Shown one piece after another: positions 52,501 to 61,411 of a stretch of 64,000 bases of DNA. The translations under genes were made by a program, and so were the position numbers. The DNA is from Ignavibacteriales bacterium. Lineage in GTDB: Bacteria > Bacteroidota > Ignavibacteria > Ignavibacteriales > Ignavibacteriaceae. The stretch lies in the NCBI GenBank assembly GCA_003538625.1, contig DPRR01000007.1:62001-126000 (forward strand). The letters run 5' to 3'. The first letter of the stretch is position 1. Each line of letters opens with the position of its first letter. The notes beneath the pieces were generated by a model that worked only from the letters and a program-made list of their open reading frames with translations, did not search any database and was not told the origin of the DNA.

Positions 52501-53179
52501 TTAAATATCTCATCGATTGCAAAGACGCATCCGGCTGATAATTAATTAATATTTTTTTTAAGTATTCGTTAAATGCATCTGATTTTAAGTTTGTTGATTC
52601 CAAATTGTTATCAACATTTATTTTAAATGCAGCAGTGTTTGTAATTGTTAGTTTGTTTTCTTTTGGATTGTATGCAAAAGGATAAATGGTAACCATTACA
52701 CCTGTTACACCCCCGATAACAAACGGTTCTGAAATATTAACCAGCGGTTTTTCTATTCCGGTTGAATTGTAATAATCAGAATTGATAACAAATGGTCGTT
52801 CGCTAAGTGATCTTTCGCGGCTCCAGTACATTTGTTTTGGATAAATCTTTTTATCTAATGTTTGTGTTGATTTATCAACCGAGTTTATAATGACTTCCGG
52901 TTTTTGCTGGTCTGATGAAATAAAAAGATTGAATGAAATTTGAGGAAGCGCCGGCATTCCAACATCGGGAGTCAACCCGTAGCCGGGAATTCTAATATCC
53001 GAAAATTCATTACCTTCTGCCGATACAGAAGTAAACTCAAAAGGTTGAAGTGAAAAATTAATTGTGCAGCCGTTTGATGTTTTGACTACTGAAATTCCCT
53101 CTGGTTGAGCAAAAAGTGAAATGCTGAAAAATGAAATTGAAATTATCACAGCAAACACAAAACTATAAAAGTGCTTCAT
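49574..53179 (-). CDS. Gingipain-type C25 cysteine protease with T9SS sorting domain
   Basis: 1201 residues. A signal peptide (ends SLFAQ) is followed by a C25 propeptide-like region to about 215. The protease domain (about 223-560) has catalytic His418 (IYSGHGAETYW) and Cys452 (SFACITGSYH). A fibronectin III domain (about 565-660), a lectin-like beta-domain (YTNAIHIGFDFKFYGTNYSN), a BACON-like segment (WLTLNNYAGTIYNGN) and the T9SS sorting domain (NYPNPFNPSTTIKFAL) follow. It should be secreted and cell-surface bound or released. Its last ~195 residues match the YCF48-repeat protein at 18957-21356. Confidence 0.93.
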   Translation of the reverse strand: MKHFYSFVFAVIISISFFSISLFAQPEGISVVKTSNGCTINFSLQPFEFTSVSAEGNEFSDIRIPGYGLTPDVGMPALPQISFNLFISSDQQKPEVIINSVDKSTQTLDKKIYPKQMYWSRERSLSERPFVINSDYYNSTGIEKPLVNISEPFVIGGVTGVMVTIYPFAYNPKENKLTITNTAAFKINVDNNLESTNLKSDAFNEYLKKILINYQPDASLQSMRYLIITAPTFESGLASFVNHKSANGFTVDLFNTTTTGTTTTAIKSFIQARYDNAASRPEFVLLVGDVQHIPAWIGSGEGNPNTDLNYAQLAGSDKFADAFIGRFSVTTAQELQNALAKSIYMENYIATLAKKNIFMASTDNYTITEGTHNYVINTYFQPAGWDNLKLYTVTYNATTQQLIDALNANQRFAIYSGHGAETYWADGPVLNQAQVRALTNTVIYPFVYSFACITGSYHIAECFGETWIRTTNGGSTFYGSSVNSYWDEDDILERRLIRAMFEDDLTRVTPMFDKAKFDLAAYYGGVTPTVLRYMEMYNLMGDPSMPVERQIPPDTTPPNAITDLSVGDATSNSLALNWTAPYDSTFGGVTSYDLRYSTNPITNDVDFNNAQQKLFTGVSDTAGTPRSFTIDGLEFNSTYYFAAKALDMWNNKSVMSNVPTGLTLFPPVAELSIDSMHCVSVPDTTFTENILISNTSSQNSTLDYSIALTNSTFPDNVQIILTGVNERFEGLTEYKKDFPSDIKGYSFKGAGGPDAFGYCWKDSNEPNGPAYIWNDIAANPNAVRITTWNGTLDDGYTNAIHIGFDFKFYGTNYSNIYLSTNGFLSFSALTSSYYSNAVIPNGSAPNNIIAAFWDDLDGRTQGTVHYLREADKLTIQFTNWQRYNATGSLTFQIVLKSNDRIMFYYNNLNATLTSATVGIENTAGNDGLQIVYEAAYLANNLAVQIAADPEWLTLNNYAGTIYNGNSVNIGLMINTDGMELGDYSMDMEISSNDPVKPLIIVPITMTIDNEVPVELVSFNAEIVDGNVVLNWSTATETNNNGFQIERKVRSPQSSVGNWENKGFVSGKGTTTEKTFYSYSDKNEKPGTYLYRLKQIDFDGTFSYTNEIEIEVTGPKDFALYQNYPNPFNPSTTIKFALPVKTNLSLSVYNTLGEKVAEIFNGELEEGYHEMMFNASSLSSGIYFYKLESKNYNSTHKMILMK

Positions 53180-53229
53180 AATAGCCCCTGCTATAATTGA
53201 ATAAAAAGCCCCTGAATGAGGTTGGTTAA

Positions 53230-54714
53230 TTAATTAGAAATAATCTTTGGTAAAAATACTTTAAAAGTTGTTCCTTCGCCATAGTCAGATTCAACTTCTA
53301 TTTTGCCTGAGTACGAATCAACAATTCGTTTGACGATTGACAACCCTAAACCTGTGCCGCTTATGTTTTTTGTTTTTTCATTTTTTGCACGGAAAAATTC
53401 TGTGAAGAGTTTTTGCTTTTCTTCCGGCTTCAATCCAATTCCGCTGTCTTTAATTTCTGTTACAAGATAGTTCTCTGCCTGATAAAGATTGATGTTTATT
53501 ATGCCATTATCCCGGTTATATTTTATAGCATTACTAATGAGATTCGTAAACAGACGTGTAATTTCATCAGCATCAGCGTTTATGCAGTGTGCAGAATTAT
53601 CTTTATCAAAAACAATCTGAATATTTTTTTTGCTGATTTCAATTTGAAATAGTTCAAGTATAGAAGAAATGATTTCGTGTAAACAAACTTTTTTTATCTC
53701 ACGGTTAACTGTCTTCAATTCCATTCGTGATATATCAAGAAGATCGTTTACCATTTTAAGCAAGCCGTCCAATCTTATCATTGAACGGTTTTCATAATCT
53801 TTTCTTTGTTCCGCTGTAAGCTTGATTGAATCATCATTAAACAATTTTAAAAACCCATACACCGCGGCGATGGGCGCTTTAAGTTCGTGTGATACCATCG
53901 AAACAAATTGAGATTTAACCAACTCAATTTTCTTGAGTGCCGTTATATCTTTAAAAACGAACACAACTCCTGCAATGTTTTCACCGGGATGACGAACTGC
54001 TGAAGCAGTAACTTCAATAAAGAATTCTCTGTTAGGCTTAAGTTCAATTTGTATAGTGTAAGATTTATGCTCGGCGGAGGTATCCTTTACAATATTATTA
54101 AAGAGTTTAAGAATTTCTGGTCGAAATTTATCCAGTATTTGTTCTTCAACAGCAATTCGTGGTAACTCTAAAAATCTTAAAGCTGCAGGATTATAAAGAA
54201 CCGCAAGACCTTCTGTGTTTACAACGAGAACACCATCCGTAATTGAGTTTACGATAGTATTCATTCTTGTTTTTTCAAAAGCAACTTCTAGTAATCTTTC
54301 TTCGCGTTCCTTTCGCCACTTTTCAGCTTCCAGATTTACTAATCTTTTTTGATAACCTTCTTTAAGATTTGATAATAGCTCTTCAGGTGTAAATGGTTTT
54401 GGGATATAACTTTGGGCGCCTATACGAGTTGCTTCTACTGCTGTTTCATAACTGGCATAAGCTGTTGCTATAAAACATACTGTGTGTGGATATTTATTTT
54501 TGATTTGCTGCAGAACTTCAAGTCCATCAACATCCGGCATTTTTAAATCAATTATTGCAAGATCAAATTCGGATTCAGTTCCGAATTTAATTCCGTCAGT
54601 TCCATTTTCAGCAACAGTAACTTCATAACCTTCCCCTGTAAGCAATCTCTGCGCACCTGTGCGCAGACCTTTTTCGTCGTCAACGATCAGAACTTTTGGT
54701 TTGTAGGAGTTCAT
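53230..54714 (-). CDS. Hybrid receiver-PAS-histidine kinase
   Basis: The ATG at 54714 is chosen; the longer frame to 54804 runs through a palindromic repeat and would add a spurious 30 residues. 494 residues. An N-terminal receiver has phosphoacceptor Asp56 (DLAIIDLKMPDVDG). It is followed by a coiled-coil, a PAS domain (MNTIVNSITDGVLVVNTEG), HisKA (VSMVSHELKAPIAAVYGFLK) and an ATPase domain (DSGIGLKPEEK, GTGLGLSIVKRIVDSYSG). No membrane segment is seen, so it is cytoplasmic. It is the last gene of hydrogenase set 2 and probably relays signal from the hydrogenase-kinase via receiver 54928-55335. Confidence 0.9.
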   Translation of the reverse strand: MNSYKPKVLIVDDEKGLRTGAQRLLTGEGYEVTVAENGTDGIKFGTESEFDLAIIDLKMPDVDGLEVLQQIKNKYPHTVCFIATAYASYETAVEATRIGAQSYIPKPFTPEELLSNLKEGYQKRLVNLEAEKWRKEREERLLEVAFEKTRMNTIVNSITDGVLVVNTEGLAVLYNPAALRFLELPRIAVEEQILDKFRPEILKLFNNIVKDTSAEHKSYTIQIELKPNREFFIEVTASAVRHPGENIAGVVFVFKDITALKKIELVKSQFVSMVSHELKAPIAAVYGFLKLFNDDSIKLTAEQRKDYENRSMIRLDGLLKMVNDLLDISRMELKTVNREIKKVCLHEIISSILELFQIEISKKNIQIVFDKDNSAHCINADADEITRLFTNLISNAIKYNRDNGIININLYQAENYLVTEIKDSGIGLKPEEKQKLFTEFFRAKNEKTKNISGTGLGLSIVKRIVDSYSGKIEVESDYGEGTTFKVFLPKIISN

Positions 54715-54727
54715 AATTTCTATTTTT

Positions 54728-54794
54728 GTCATTCCGGGCCTGACCCGGAATCTATGATGTACAAATTGTAGATTCCCACCTTCGCGGGAATGAC
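54728..54794. repeat. Palindromic intergenic repeat, TCATTCCGGG class
   Basis: GTCATTCCGGGCCTGACCCG...TTCGCGGGAATGAC, with inner dyad CCGGGCCTGACCCGG. It overlaps the spurious upstream extension of the 53230-54714 frame. Another copy is at 57354-57419. Confidence 0.9.
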
Positions 54795-54823
54795 ATCGCA
54801 ACATTTTATATGCTTCAATTAAG

Positions 54824-54901
54824 TGTCATTTCGTAGGAGTCTTCGACTGAGAAATCTTTATAAATATTAAAAAAAGATTTCTCCCTTCGGTCGAAATGAC
54901 A
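54824..54901. repeat. Palindromic intergenic repeat, TGTCATTTCGA class
   Basis: TGTCATTTCGTAGGAG...CGGTCGAAATGACA with inner arms GAAATCTT and AAGATTTC. It lies between the 53230 and 54928 genes. Confidence 0.9.
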
Positions 54902-54927
54902 TTTATTATTTTTTGCCGAGCATATAA

Positions 54928-55335
54928 TTAACTCTTCTGTCTTTCAAAAAATGCTTCAAGCTTCTGAACGAACTCTTCAATAATAACCGGTTTGTTAAGC
55001 AATGCATCAGCCTTTATCCATTCTTTTTCTTCTGTTGTTGATGCGCCAAACTTAAAACCGGTATCATAAGTTGCAGAAGTAAGAATGAAAACAGGAATAT
55101 TTTTTCCATATTCATCTTTTTTTATTTTGTAACAAAGTATAAAACCAGAGTCGTGTTCTTCCATAATTAAATCCACAACACAAGCGTCCGGTTTGGATTT
55201 TTTAAAAACCTCAAAACCTTCCTTACCGCTGCTAGCAGTAATTACTTCGTAACCTTTAGATTCAATTAATAATTTATTTTGTTCAAGAAGATCTAAATCG
55301 TCATCTACTAAAAGTATTTTCTTTGAATTACTCAT
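54928..55335 (-). CDS. Stand-alone response regulator receiver
   Basis: 135 residues. Acidic pocket VDDD (10-13), phosphoacceptor Asp55 (ACVVDLIMEEHDSGF) and Lys115 (LLNKPVII). No output domain. Its start overlaps the stop of the sensory hydrogenase-kinase gene by 4 nt, so it is the natural first target of that kinase. It is similar to the receiver of hydrogenase set 1 at 44115-44495. Confidence 0.92.
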   Translation of the reverse strand: MSNSKKILLVDDDLDLLEQNKLLIESKGYEVITASSGKEGFEVFKKSKPDACVVDLIMEEHDSGFILCYKIKKDEYGKNIPVFILTSATYDTGFKFGASTTEEKEWIKADALLNKPVIIEEFVQKLEAFFERQKS

Positions 55336-57359
55336 AAAGCTTTCGCTCCTTCGTTTCCTTCATATGTTTGGTATGCGTTATGTTTAGGTAATAAAACCTT
55401 AAATGTAGTACCTATTCCTTGTTCACTTGTAAATGTAATATTTCCTTTGTGCATTTTAATTATGCCGTAGGAAATTGCAAGCCCCAGTCCGGTTCCCTTT
55501 CCCATACTTTTTGTAGTAAAGAAAGGTGTAAAGACTTTGCTATGATTTTCTTTAGGAATTCCATTTCCTGTATCAGTAATTTCGATCTTAACATTATTCT
55601 GATCTGACGATAGAATAATTTTTAATTCTTTCACGCGGTCAATTTCAATCATCGCATCACAGGCATTTTTAATAACATTTACTATCACTTGCTTGAGCTG
55701 ATCTTCATCGCCTGTAATTTTATAGTCGTTTTCAACGATATCATAATTAAAATCTATTTGTCTATATACTGGATTTACAGTAAATGGTTTTAAAACTTCC
55801 CTTATCGTTTCTGTTAAATCAAACTCTTTCAGATTTAGTTTTCCTTGTCGAGCAAAATTTAAAAGATTAGCGACAATATTTTTACATCTGTTTGCTTCTT
55901 CAACAATTAATTCTAAATCTTCTGTTCTCTGATCATCATTATATATTTTTTCTAAGTCTCTTTTTAACATTGATGCATAAAGTAAAATCGTTCCAAGCGG
56001 ATTATTTATTTCGTGCGCAACTCCTGCCGCAAGCTGCCCGATCGATGCAAGCTTTTCAGCAACTTTTAACTGTTCTTCAGTATCGCTTAGATTATCATAA
56101 GCTATTTTTAATTCATCCAGAACATAAGGCAAACACATTTCTTTTTCTGCAAGATCTTTTGCAATAGCCACCGCATATTCTCTGCACGTTGGATAACCGC
56201 AAGCTCCGCAATTTAATTCATCTTTTACGGAATATTTTTTTGTCTGAGCTAAAATCTCTTTAATTTTTTCTTCACTTGGATAAGGACGGCGCTGATTATC
56301 AACTTTAAACTTTCTATGCAGATTTAATTTCCTTGCATTGTAAAGATTACTCTTCCAAACTCGTTTATCAACATTATTAATTTTTTCATCAATGTAGTTT
56401 ATAACTTTTTCACGGCGTGCATAGTAGTTTAACTTTGTATCAATAGCCGGACCGCTTATGCATCCTTCACAAAATAAAATATCTGTAAACTTTGCATTGA
56501 TATGATTGTTTGAGATCTCTTCAATTATTTCTAAAACTTTTTTCTTTCCCTCTACCACAATTATATCTTTTTCAAGAATATCGCCGCTCACATCGATGGT
56601 TTTAATCAATCCACCTGCAAGTGGATATGCTTTTCCCATCATAGCATGCGGTTCATCAAAATCACTGTCCTCATGTTCACTAACATTAATTCCATTTTCA
56701 TCAAACATCTGTTTTAGTTCTGTGAAAGTAAGAACAGAATCTATAACACCCGCAACCTCATCATCTTGAGCTTCGTGTTTTTTTGCAACACAAGGACCAA
56801 TGAAAACTATTTTTGTTTCTTCACCTAAATCTTTTTTAAGATATCTTCCAAGTGCAATCATTGGAGAAACAACTTGTGCAAGATTAGGTACAAGTTCCAC
56901 ATAATATTTCTGGATAAAACTTACAACGGCAGGACAAGCAGAGCTGATAATTGTTTTATCATTATCAGCTTTAATTAAATTCATATAATTATTTGAAATA
57001 AGATCAGCACCAAAGGCTGTTTCTATAACTTTTGTAAATCCAAGTTTTCTTAAAGCAGTTGGAACTTTTTTGTATTCATCCAGAAAAGAAGCAGCAAATG
57101 ATGGGGCAACTATTGCAATAGCATTTCCTGATTGAAGAAGTTGATATGTGTCATCAATCTCAGAAAAAATTTGTTTGGCATCCTGCGAACATACTTTAAC
57201 ACAATGTCCGCAGGCAATGCATCTTTCCTCAATTACCTTTGCCTGTGCATCAATAACGCGTATAGCTGACGCAGGACATTCTCTTATACAAGAGTAACAT
57301 CGCTTACATCTATCGCTTATTGTGCTAACTATTGCGTGATTCATTTTGCTTTGTGTCAT
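55332..57359 (-). CDS. Sensory [FeFe]-hydrogenase-like histidine kinase
   Basis: 675 residues, one polypeptide fusing a hydrogenase and a kinase. Two [4Fe-4S] sites (CKRCYSCIRECP, CIACGHCVKVC) lead into an [FeFe]-hydrogenase C-domain (SSACPAVV, GPCVAKKHE, CEGCISGP). A [4Fe-4S] motif CGACGYPTC (about 390) is followed by a coiled-coil, HisKA (SIGQLAAGVAHEINNPLGTI) and an ATPase domain (DTGNGIPK, GTGLGLAISYGII). Ala replaces the proton-relay Cys beside the first ligand, and the last motif is CxxC. Such features mark sensory (HydS/group C) enzymes. The first ATG lies in a palindromic repeat; an ATG 15 nt further in (57344) is an alternative start. Confidence 0.92.
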   Translation of the reverse strand: MTQSKMNHAIVSTISDRCKRCYSCIRECPASAIRVIDAQAKVIEERCIACGHCVKVCSQDAKQIFSEIDDTYQLLQSGNAIAIVAPSFAASFLDEYKKVPTALRKLGFTKVIETAFGADLISNNYMNLIKADNDKTIISSACPAVVSFIQKYYVELVPNLAQVVSPMIALGRYLKKDLGEETKIVFIGPCVAKKHEAQDDEVAGVIDSVLTFTELKQMFDENGINVSEHEDSDFDEPHAMMGKAYPLAGGLIKTIDVSGDILEKDIIVVEGKKKVLEIIEEISNNHINAKFTDILFCEGCISGPAIDTKLNYYARREKVINYIDEKINNVDKRVWKSNLYNARKLNLHRKFKVDNQRRPYPSEEKIKEILAQTKKYSVKDELNCGACGYPTCREYAVAIAKDLAEKEMCLPYVLDELKIAYDNLSDTEEQLKVAEKLASIGQLAAGVAHEINNPLGTILLYASMLKRDLEKIYNDDQRTEDLELIVEEANRCKNIVANLLNFARQGKLNLKEFDLTETIREVLKPFTVNPVYRQIDFNYDIVENDYKITGDEDQLKQVIVNVIKNACDAMIEIDRVKELKIILSSDQNNVKIEITDTGNGIPKENHSKVFTPFFTTKSMGKGTGLGLAISYGIIKMHKGNITFTSEQGIGTTFKVLLPKHNAYQTYEGNEGAKAL

Positions 57360-57419
57360 TCCGGGCTTGACCCGGAATCTTTTAATCTAAAATACATTCC
57401 CGCTTTCGCAGGAATGACA
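57354..57419. repeat. Palindromic intergenic repeat, TCATTCCGGG class
   Basis: TGTCATTCCGGGCTTGACCC...TTTCGCAGGAATGACA, with inner dyad CCGGGCTTGACCCGG. It fills the 70-nt gap between hydA and the hydrogenase-kinase and overlaps the first ATG of the latter. Confidence 0.9.
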
Positions 57420-57429
57420 AATAAATAAT

Positions 57430-59157
57430 TTAATTCTTAAACATCTTCTTCTTATCAAAATATTCTGTATGAAGAATCTCGTGTGCCTTATGTGAATTTG
57501 GTTCACCAAAAAATTCTTTGTACAAAGTTTTTACAGATTCATTATCGTGCGATCTTCTTGTCTTTGCATTTTCATCAATTTTGTAAAGCACTTTAATACG
57601 TTTCATAACCTTTTCTGGTTTTTGGTGAATTGGTTGACCGCCGCCGTTTATACAACCACCGGGACAAGCCATTACTTCTATAAAATGATGTTTAGAAGTT
57701 CCATTCTGCACCTGATCAAGAATCGGATCAACATTTCCAATTCCATTTACAACTGCAATGTTAACATCAAGATCACCAATTTTTATCGTTGCCTCTTTAA
57801 CTCCTGCCATTCCACGTATCTCATCAAACTCAACATTCTCTAGTTCTGTTCCAGTCATTTTAAAGTAAGCTGTACGTAAAGCAGCTTCCATAACTCCGCC
57901 GCTCGTTCCAAATATTGCAGCCGCACCTGTTGATTCACCAAGAGGATTATCAAATTCACTTTCAGGTAAATCATTAAAATCTATTCCGGCAATCTTAAAA
58001 AATCTTACAAGCTCTCTTGTTGTCAAAACTGCATCAACATCTGCCATTGCGTGTTCAGAAAGTTCTGCACGATTTGATTCATACTTTTTAACTGTGCATG
58101 GCATAATTGAAACAACATAAATATCGCTTGGATCAATTCCCATTTTCTTTGCGTAGTAAGTTTTTAAAACTGCGCCTTCCATTTCGTGAGGAGATTTACA
58201 ACTTGAAACGTGTTCTAAAACTTCCGGTCTATTCATCTCAACATATTTAACCCAGCCGGGACAGCAGCTTGTAAACATTGGCAAGCTTCCGCCGTTCTGA
58301 ACTCTGTTAATCAACTCAGTTGCTTCTTCCATAATTGTAAGATCAGCAGCAAAGTTTGTATCGAATACTTTTTTAAATCCTAATCTTCTTAAACCTGTAA
58401 CTAATAATCCTGTAACATCTGTTCCAAGAGGCATATTGTATTCTTCACCAAGTGAAGCACGTACTGCAGGTGCAACTTGTACGATACAATATTTTTTTCT
58501 ATTGTAAATTGCATTTGCAACTTCTTTAACTGCGCTCTTTTCTCTAAGAGCTGCAGTTGGACAAACAAGAATACACTGTCCGCATAGAATACAATCGCTT
58601 ACATTTAATCCTTTATTATAAGGTGTAGTTACGATTGAAGTAAATCCGCGTTTTGTAAAATCTATCGCACCAACTTTTTGTACTTCGTGGCAGACACGAA
58701 CACATCTTCCGCAAAGAATACATTTTGCAGGATCTCGTTCCATCGATGCACTTGAAATGTCTATCGCGTGGGATTTCGTTTCACCAACATAACGATGCTC
58801 ACGGATTCCATACTGGTCTGATAAATCCTGAAGCTCGCAATTTTTATTACGCACACAAATCAAACAATCCTGCGGATGATTTTCTACAAGAAGTTCTACA
58901 ATTGTTTTTCTTGCTTTGCGCACTCGTGGTGAATCTGTTGTAACAACCAATCCTTCTAAAACAGGATAAGCACACGAAGGTGTTAACCCTCTAAAGCCTT
59001 CAACCTCAACCGCGCAAATTCTGCAAGCGCCCGTTGGATCTAAATTCTTTAGATGACAAAGCGTTGGTATTGATATTCCTACTGATTTAGCAGCATCAAG
59101 AATTGTCATTCCTGCTTCTGCGTTTACTTTTATTCCGTTTATTGTTAACTGAACCAT
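57430..59157 (-). CDS. hydA: [FeFe]-hydrogenase catalytic subunit, set 2
   Basis: 575 residues. [2Fe-2S] domain (CHLKNLDPTGACRIC), His-Cys [4Fe-4S] site (HPQDCLICVRNKNC), two [4Fe-4S] clusters (CILCGRCVRVC, CILCGQCILVCP), and an H-cluster domain with canonical TSCCPGW, MPCTVKKYE and EVMACPGGCINGGGQP. It is the catalytic subunit of the HydABC-type NAD-linked complex. It lies 271 nt downstream of hydB, a gap filled with palindromic repeats. Confidence 0.95.
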   Translation of the reverse strand: MVQLTINGIKVNAEAGMTILDAAKSVGISIPTLCHLKNLDPTGACRICAVEVEGFRGLTPSCAYPVLEGLVVTTDSPRVRKARKTIVELLVENHPQDCLICVRNKNCELQDLSDQYGIREHRYVGETKSHAIDISSASMERDPAKCILCGRCVRVCHEVQKVGAIDFTKRGFTSIVTTPYNKGLNVSDCILCGQCILVCPTAALREKSAVKEVANAIYNRKKYCIVQVAPAVRASLGEEYNMPLGTDVTGLLVTGLRRLGFKKVFDTNFAADLTIMEEATELINRVQNGGSLPMFTSCCPGWVKYVEMNRPEVLEHVSSCKSPHEMEGAVLKTYYAKKMGIDPSDIYVVSIMPCTVKKYESNRAELSEHAMADVDAVLTTRELVRFFKIAGIDFNDLPESEFDNPLGESTGAAAIFGTSGGVMEAALRTAYFKMTGTELENVEFDEIRGMAGVKEATIKIGDLDVNIAVVNGIGNVDPILDQVQNGTSKHHFIEVMACPGGCINGGGQPIHQKPEKVMKRIKVLYKIDENAKTRRSHDNESVKTLYKEFFGEPNSHKAHEILHTEYFDKKKMFKN

Positions 59158-59191
59158 TTATAACTCCGAAATTTCAATTTTATTTTTTTTG

Positions 59192-59410
59192 CGTCACCCT
59201 GAGCGAAGTCGAAGAGTGACAAATTTTTTCACCATTCGACAAACTCCGGGCAACAAATCATTTTTTTATTATTGTCATTTCGAAGGAGCCTGCCTGTCGG
59301 CAGACAGGTCTTCGACTGAGAAATCTGTAACAACACAATAATTAGATTTCTCCCTCCGGTCGAAATGACAAATTTTTGTTTCCATTCAACCCCGACCTAA
59401 AGATCGGGGC
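59192..59410. repeat. Cluster of palindromic repeats between hydB and hydA
   Basis: 59192-59222 is a GTCACCCTGAGCGAAG...GAGTGAC dyad. 59273-59370 is a long TGTCATTTCGAAGG...TCGAAATGACA element with an inner CCTGCCTGTCGGCAGACAGG hairpin. 59390-59409 is CCCCGACCT...ATCGGGG. Together they fill most of the 271-nt gap. Confidence 0.88.
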
Positions 59411-59428
59411 AATAAAAATTTTTAAGAA

Positions 59429-61411
59429 CTAATTAATATTTATCGCTTCAGCGCGACAGACTTCATAACACATTCCGCATTTAACACATTTCTCATCCAA
59501 TATATAATGTGCTTGTCCTTTTTCACCAACGATTGCATCTACTGCACATTTCTTAACACATAATCCGCAGCCGGTACAAATTTCATTATCAATTGTAAAA
59601 GTTAATAACTCTTTACAAACACCTGCTGAACATTTTCTATCATATAGATGCTCGTCGTATTCATTGCGGAAATATCTTAATCCAGATAAAACTGGATTTG
59701 GTGCTGATTGACCTAATCCGCAAAGCGAAGTATCTTTAATTACATCAGCTAATCTTTGTAAGTGAATCATTCCTTTAAATCTTTGCAACTGATCTAGTTT
59801 GGTTCCATCATTGCCGTAACGTTTTGGAATGCGTTCAATTATTTCAAGCATTCGTTTTGTTCCTTCACGACAAGGAACGCACTTACCGCAGCTTTCTTCC
59901 TGGATGAATGTTAAGAAATATTTTGCAACATCAACCATACAGGTTTCTTCATCCATTACAACAAATCCGCCTGATCCCATCATCGCGCCGACTTCTTTTA
60001 GTGATTCATAATCAACCGGAGTATCAATCACACTTTCGGGTAAGCATCCACCCGATGGTCCGCCAATCTGAACAGCTTTAAATTGTTTCTTATCAGGGAT
60101 TCCACCGCCGATTTTAAAAACAATATCACGTAAAGTTGTTCCCATCGGAACTTCAACCAAACCTGTGTTCTTAACATTACCACTAAGTGCAAATACTTTT
60201 GTGCCCTTGGATGTTGCAGTTCCAACTGATGAAAATTTTTGCGCGCCCATCATTATTAACGGAGGAACATTTCCAAAAGTTTCTACATTATTAATAACAG
60301 TTGGTTTACCAAATAATCCTGCAATTGCCGGATAAGGTGGACGAGGTTTTGGCATTCCGCGTTTACCTTCTATCGAACCGATGAGCGCAGTTTCTTCACC
60401 GCAAACAAATGCGCCTGCACCTTTTTTAATTTTTATGTGAAGTGAAAATCCGCTGTTAAGAATGTTATCACCCAGAATTCCGTACTCTTCACATTTTGCA
60501 ATTGTGTTTTGTAATCTTTCTATTGCCAATGGATATTCTGCACGGCAATAAATGTAAGCAGCGCTTGCACCGATTGCGTAAGCTGCAATTGCCATTCCTT
60601 CAACAACTCTGTAAGGATCACTTTCTAAAAGTGATCGATCCATAAATGCACCGGGATCACCTTCATCAGCATTGCAAATTAAATATTTTTGTTCTGATTG
60701 CTGCTTGAGAGCAAGTTCCCATTTTTTTCCCGCAGGAAATCCGCCGCCGCCGCGACCTCTTAATCCGGCATCTAAAACTTCCTTGATAACTTCTTCAGGC
60801 TTCATCAATCTTATAACTTTATCAAGAGCTTTAAATCCGCCGTGTGCTAAATATGCATCTATAGATGTAGGATTAACAACTCCGCAATTTGCAAGAACAA
60901 TTTTTTGCTGATGTTCAAAGAACGGAACTTGTTTTAAGCTTATTACTCCGTTTGATTTTCCGTGACTGCCAAGAATTTTTTCTTTGTAAACTTCTTTATC
61001 CACCAAAGTTGTTTTTATAAATCTTGAAACATCTTTTACTGTAATTTCCTGGTAAGATATTCTGTCTTTGCCGGGAAGTTTTATATCAACGATTGGCTCA
61101 ACAGCGCAATAACCAATACAGCCTGTTCCTTCAATAATTGCATCGATGTTTAATTTTTTAAGTTCAGCTTCAATAGCTTCTTTAACTTTTGCCGCACCTG
61201 ATGCAAGTCCACAGGTACCCATTCCAATTATTATTATTGGAAGATCATGCTCTTCATATTTTAAACGCTTGCGAAGTGAAGATATTTCGTGTTCGCATTT
61301 ATCATCGTGATGGCAAAGCGGACCTTCTGTACAGCATTGAATAAAATGTTCGCAAGGCTTATCTGTTGTGTGCCAGCATTTTTCGCAGCACAGTTGATTA
61401 AAATCTCTCAT
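59429..61411 (-). CDS. hydB: NuoF-like hydrogenase subunit, long form, set 2
   Basis: 660 residues. An unusual Cys/His-rich start (1-40: QLCCEKCWHTTDKPCEHF, then QCCTEGPLCHHDDKC) precedes a thioredoxin-like [2Fe-2S] domain (GMGTCGLASG, GTGCIGYCAVEP). The NuoF core has GRGGGGFPAGKKWE, NADEGDPGAFMDR, GAGAFVCGEETALIGSIEG and ESCGKCVPCREG. The end has two [4Fe-4S] motifs (CTGCGLCVKKCA, CVKCGMCYEVCR). It carries the FMN/NAD(H) site of the HydABC complex. It overlaps hydC by 4 nt. Confidence 0.94.
   Translation of the reverse strand: MRDFNQLCCEKCWHTTDKPCEHFIQCCTEGPLCHHDDKCEHEISSLRKRLKYEEHDLPIIIIGMGTCGLASGAAKVKEAIEAELKKLNIDAIIEGTGCIGYCAVEPIVDIKLPGKDRISYQEITVKDVSRFIKTTLVDKEVYKEKILGSHGKSNGVISLKQVPFFEHQQKIVLANCGVVNPTSIDAYLAHGGFKALDKVIRLMKPEEVIKEVLDAGLRGRGGGGFPAGKKWELALKQQSEQKYLICNADEGDPGAFMDRSLLESDPYRVVEGMAIAAYAIGASAAYIYCRAEYPLAIERLQNTIAKCEEYGILGDNILNSGFSLHIKIKKGAGAFVCGEETALIGSIEGKRGMPKPRPPYPAIAGLFGKPTVINNVETFGNVPPLIMMGAQKFSSVGTATSKGTKVFALSGNVKNTGLVEVPMGTTLRDIVFKIGGGIPDKKQFKAVQIGGPSGGCLPESVIDTPVDYESLKEVGAMMGSGGFVVMDEETCMVDVAKYFLTFIQEESCGKCVPCREGTKRMLEIIERIPKRYGNDGTKLDQLQRFKGMIHLQRLADVIKDTSLCGLGQSAPNPVLSGLRYFRNEYDEHLYDRKCSAGVCKELLTFTIDNEICTGCGLCVKKCAVDAIVGEKGQAHYILDEKCVKCGMCYEVCRAEAININ

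Noticed and set aside
54715..54804. N-terminal 30-residue extension of the hybrid kinase
   Set aside because: It is translated from a palindromic intergenic repeat (CHSREGGN-type reading); the receiver domain starts at the ATG at 54714.
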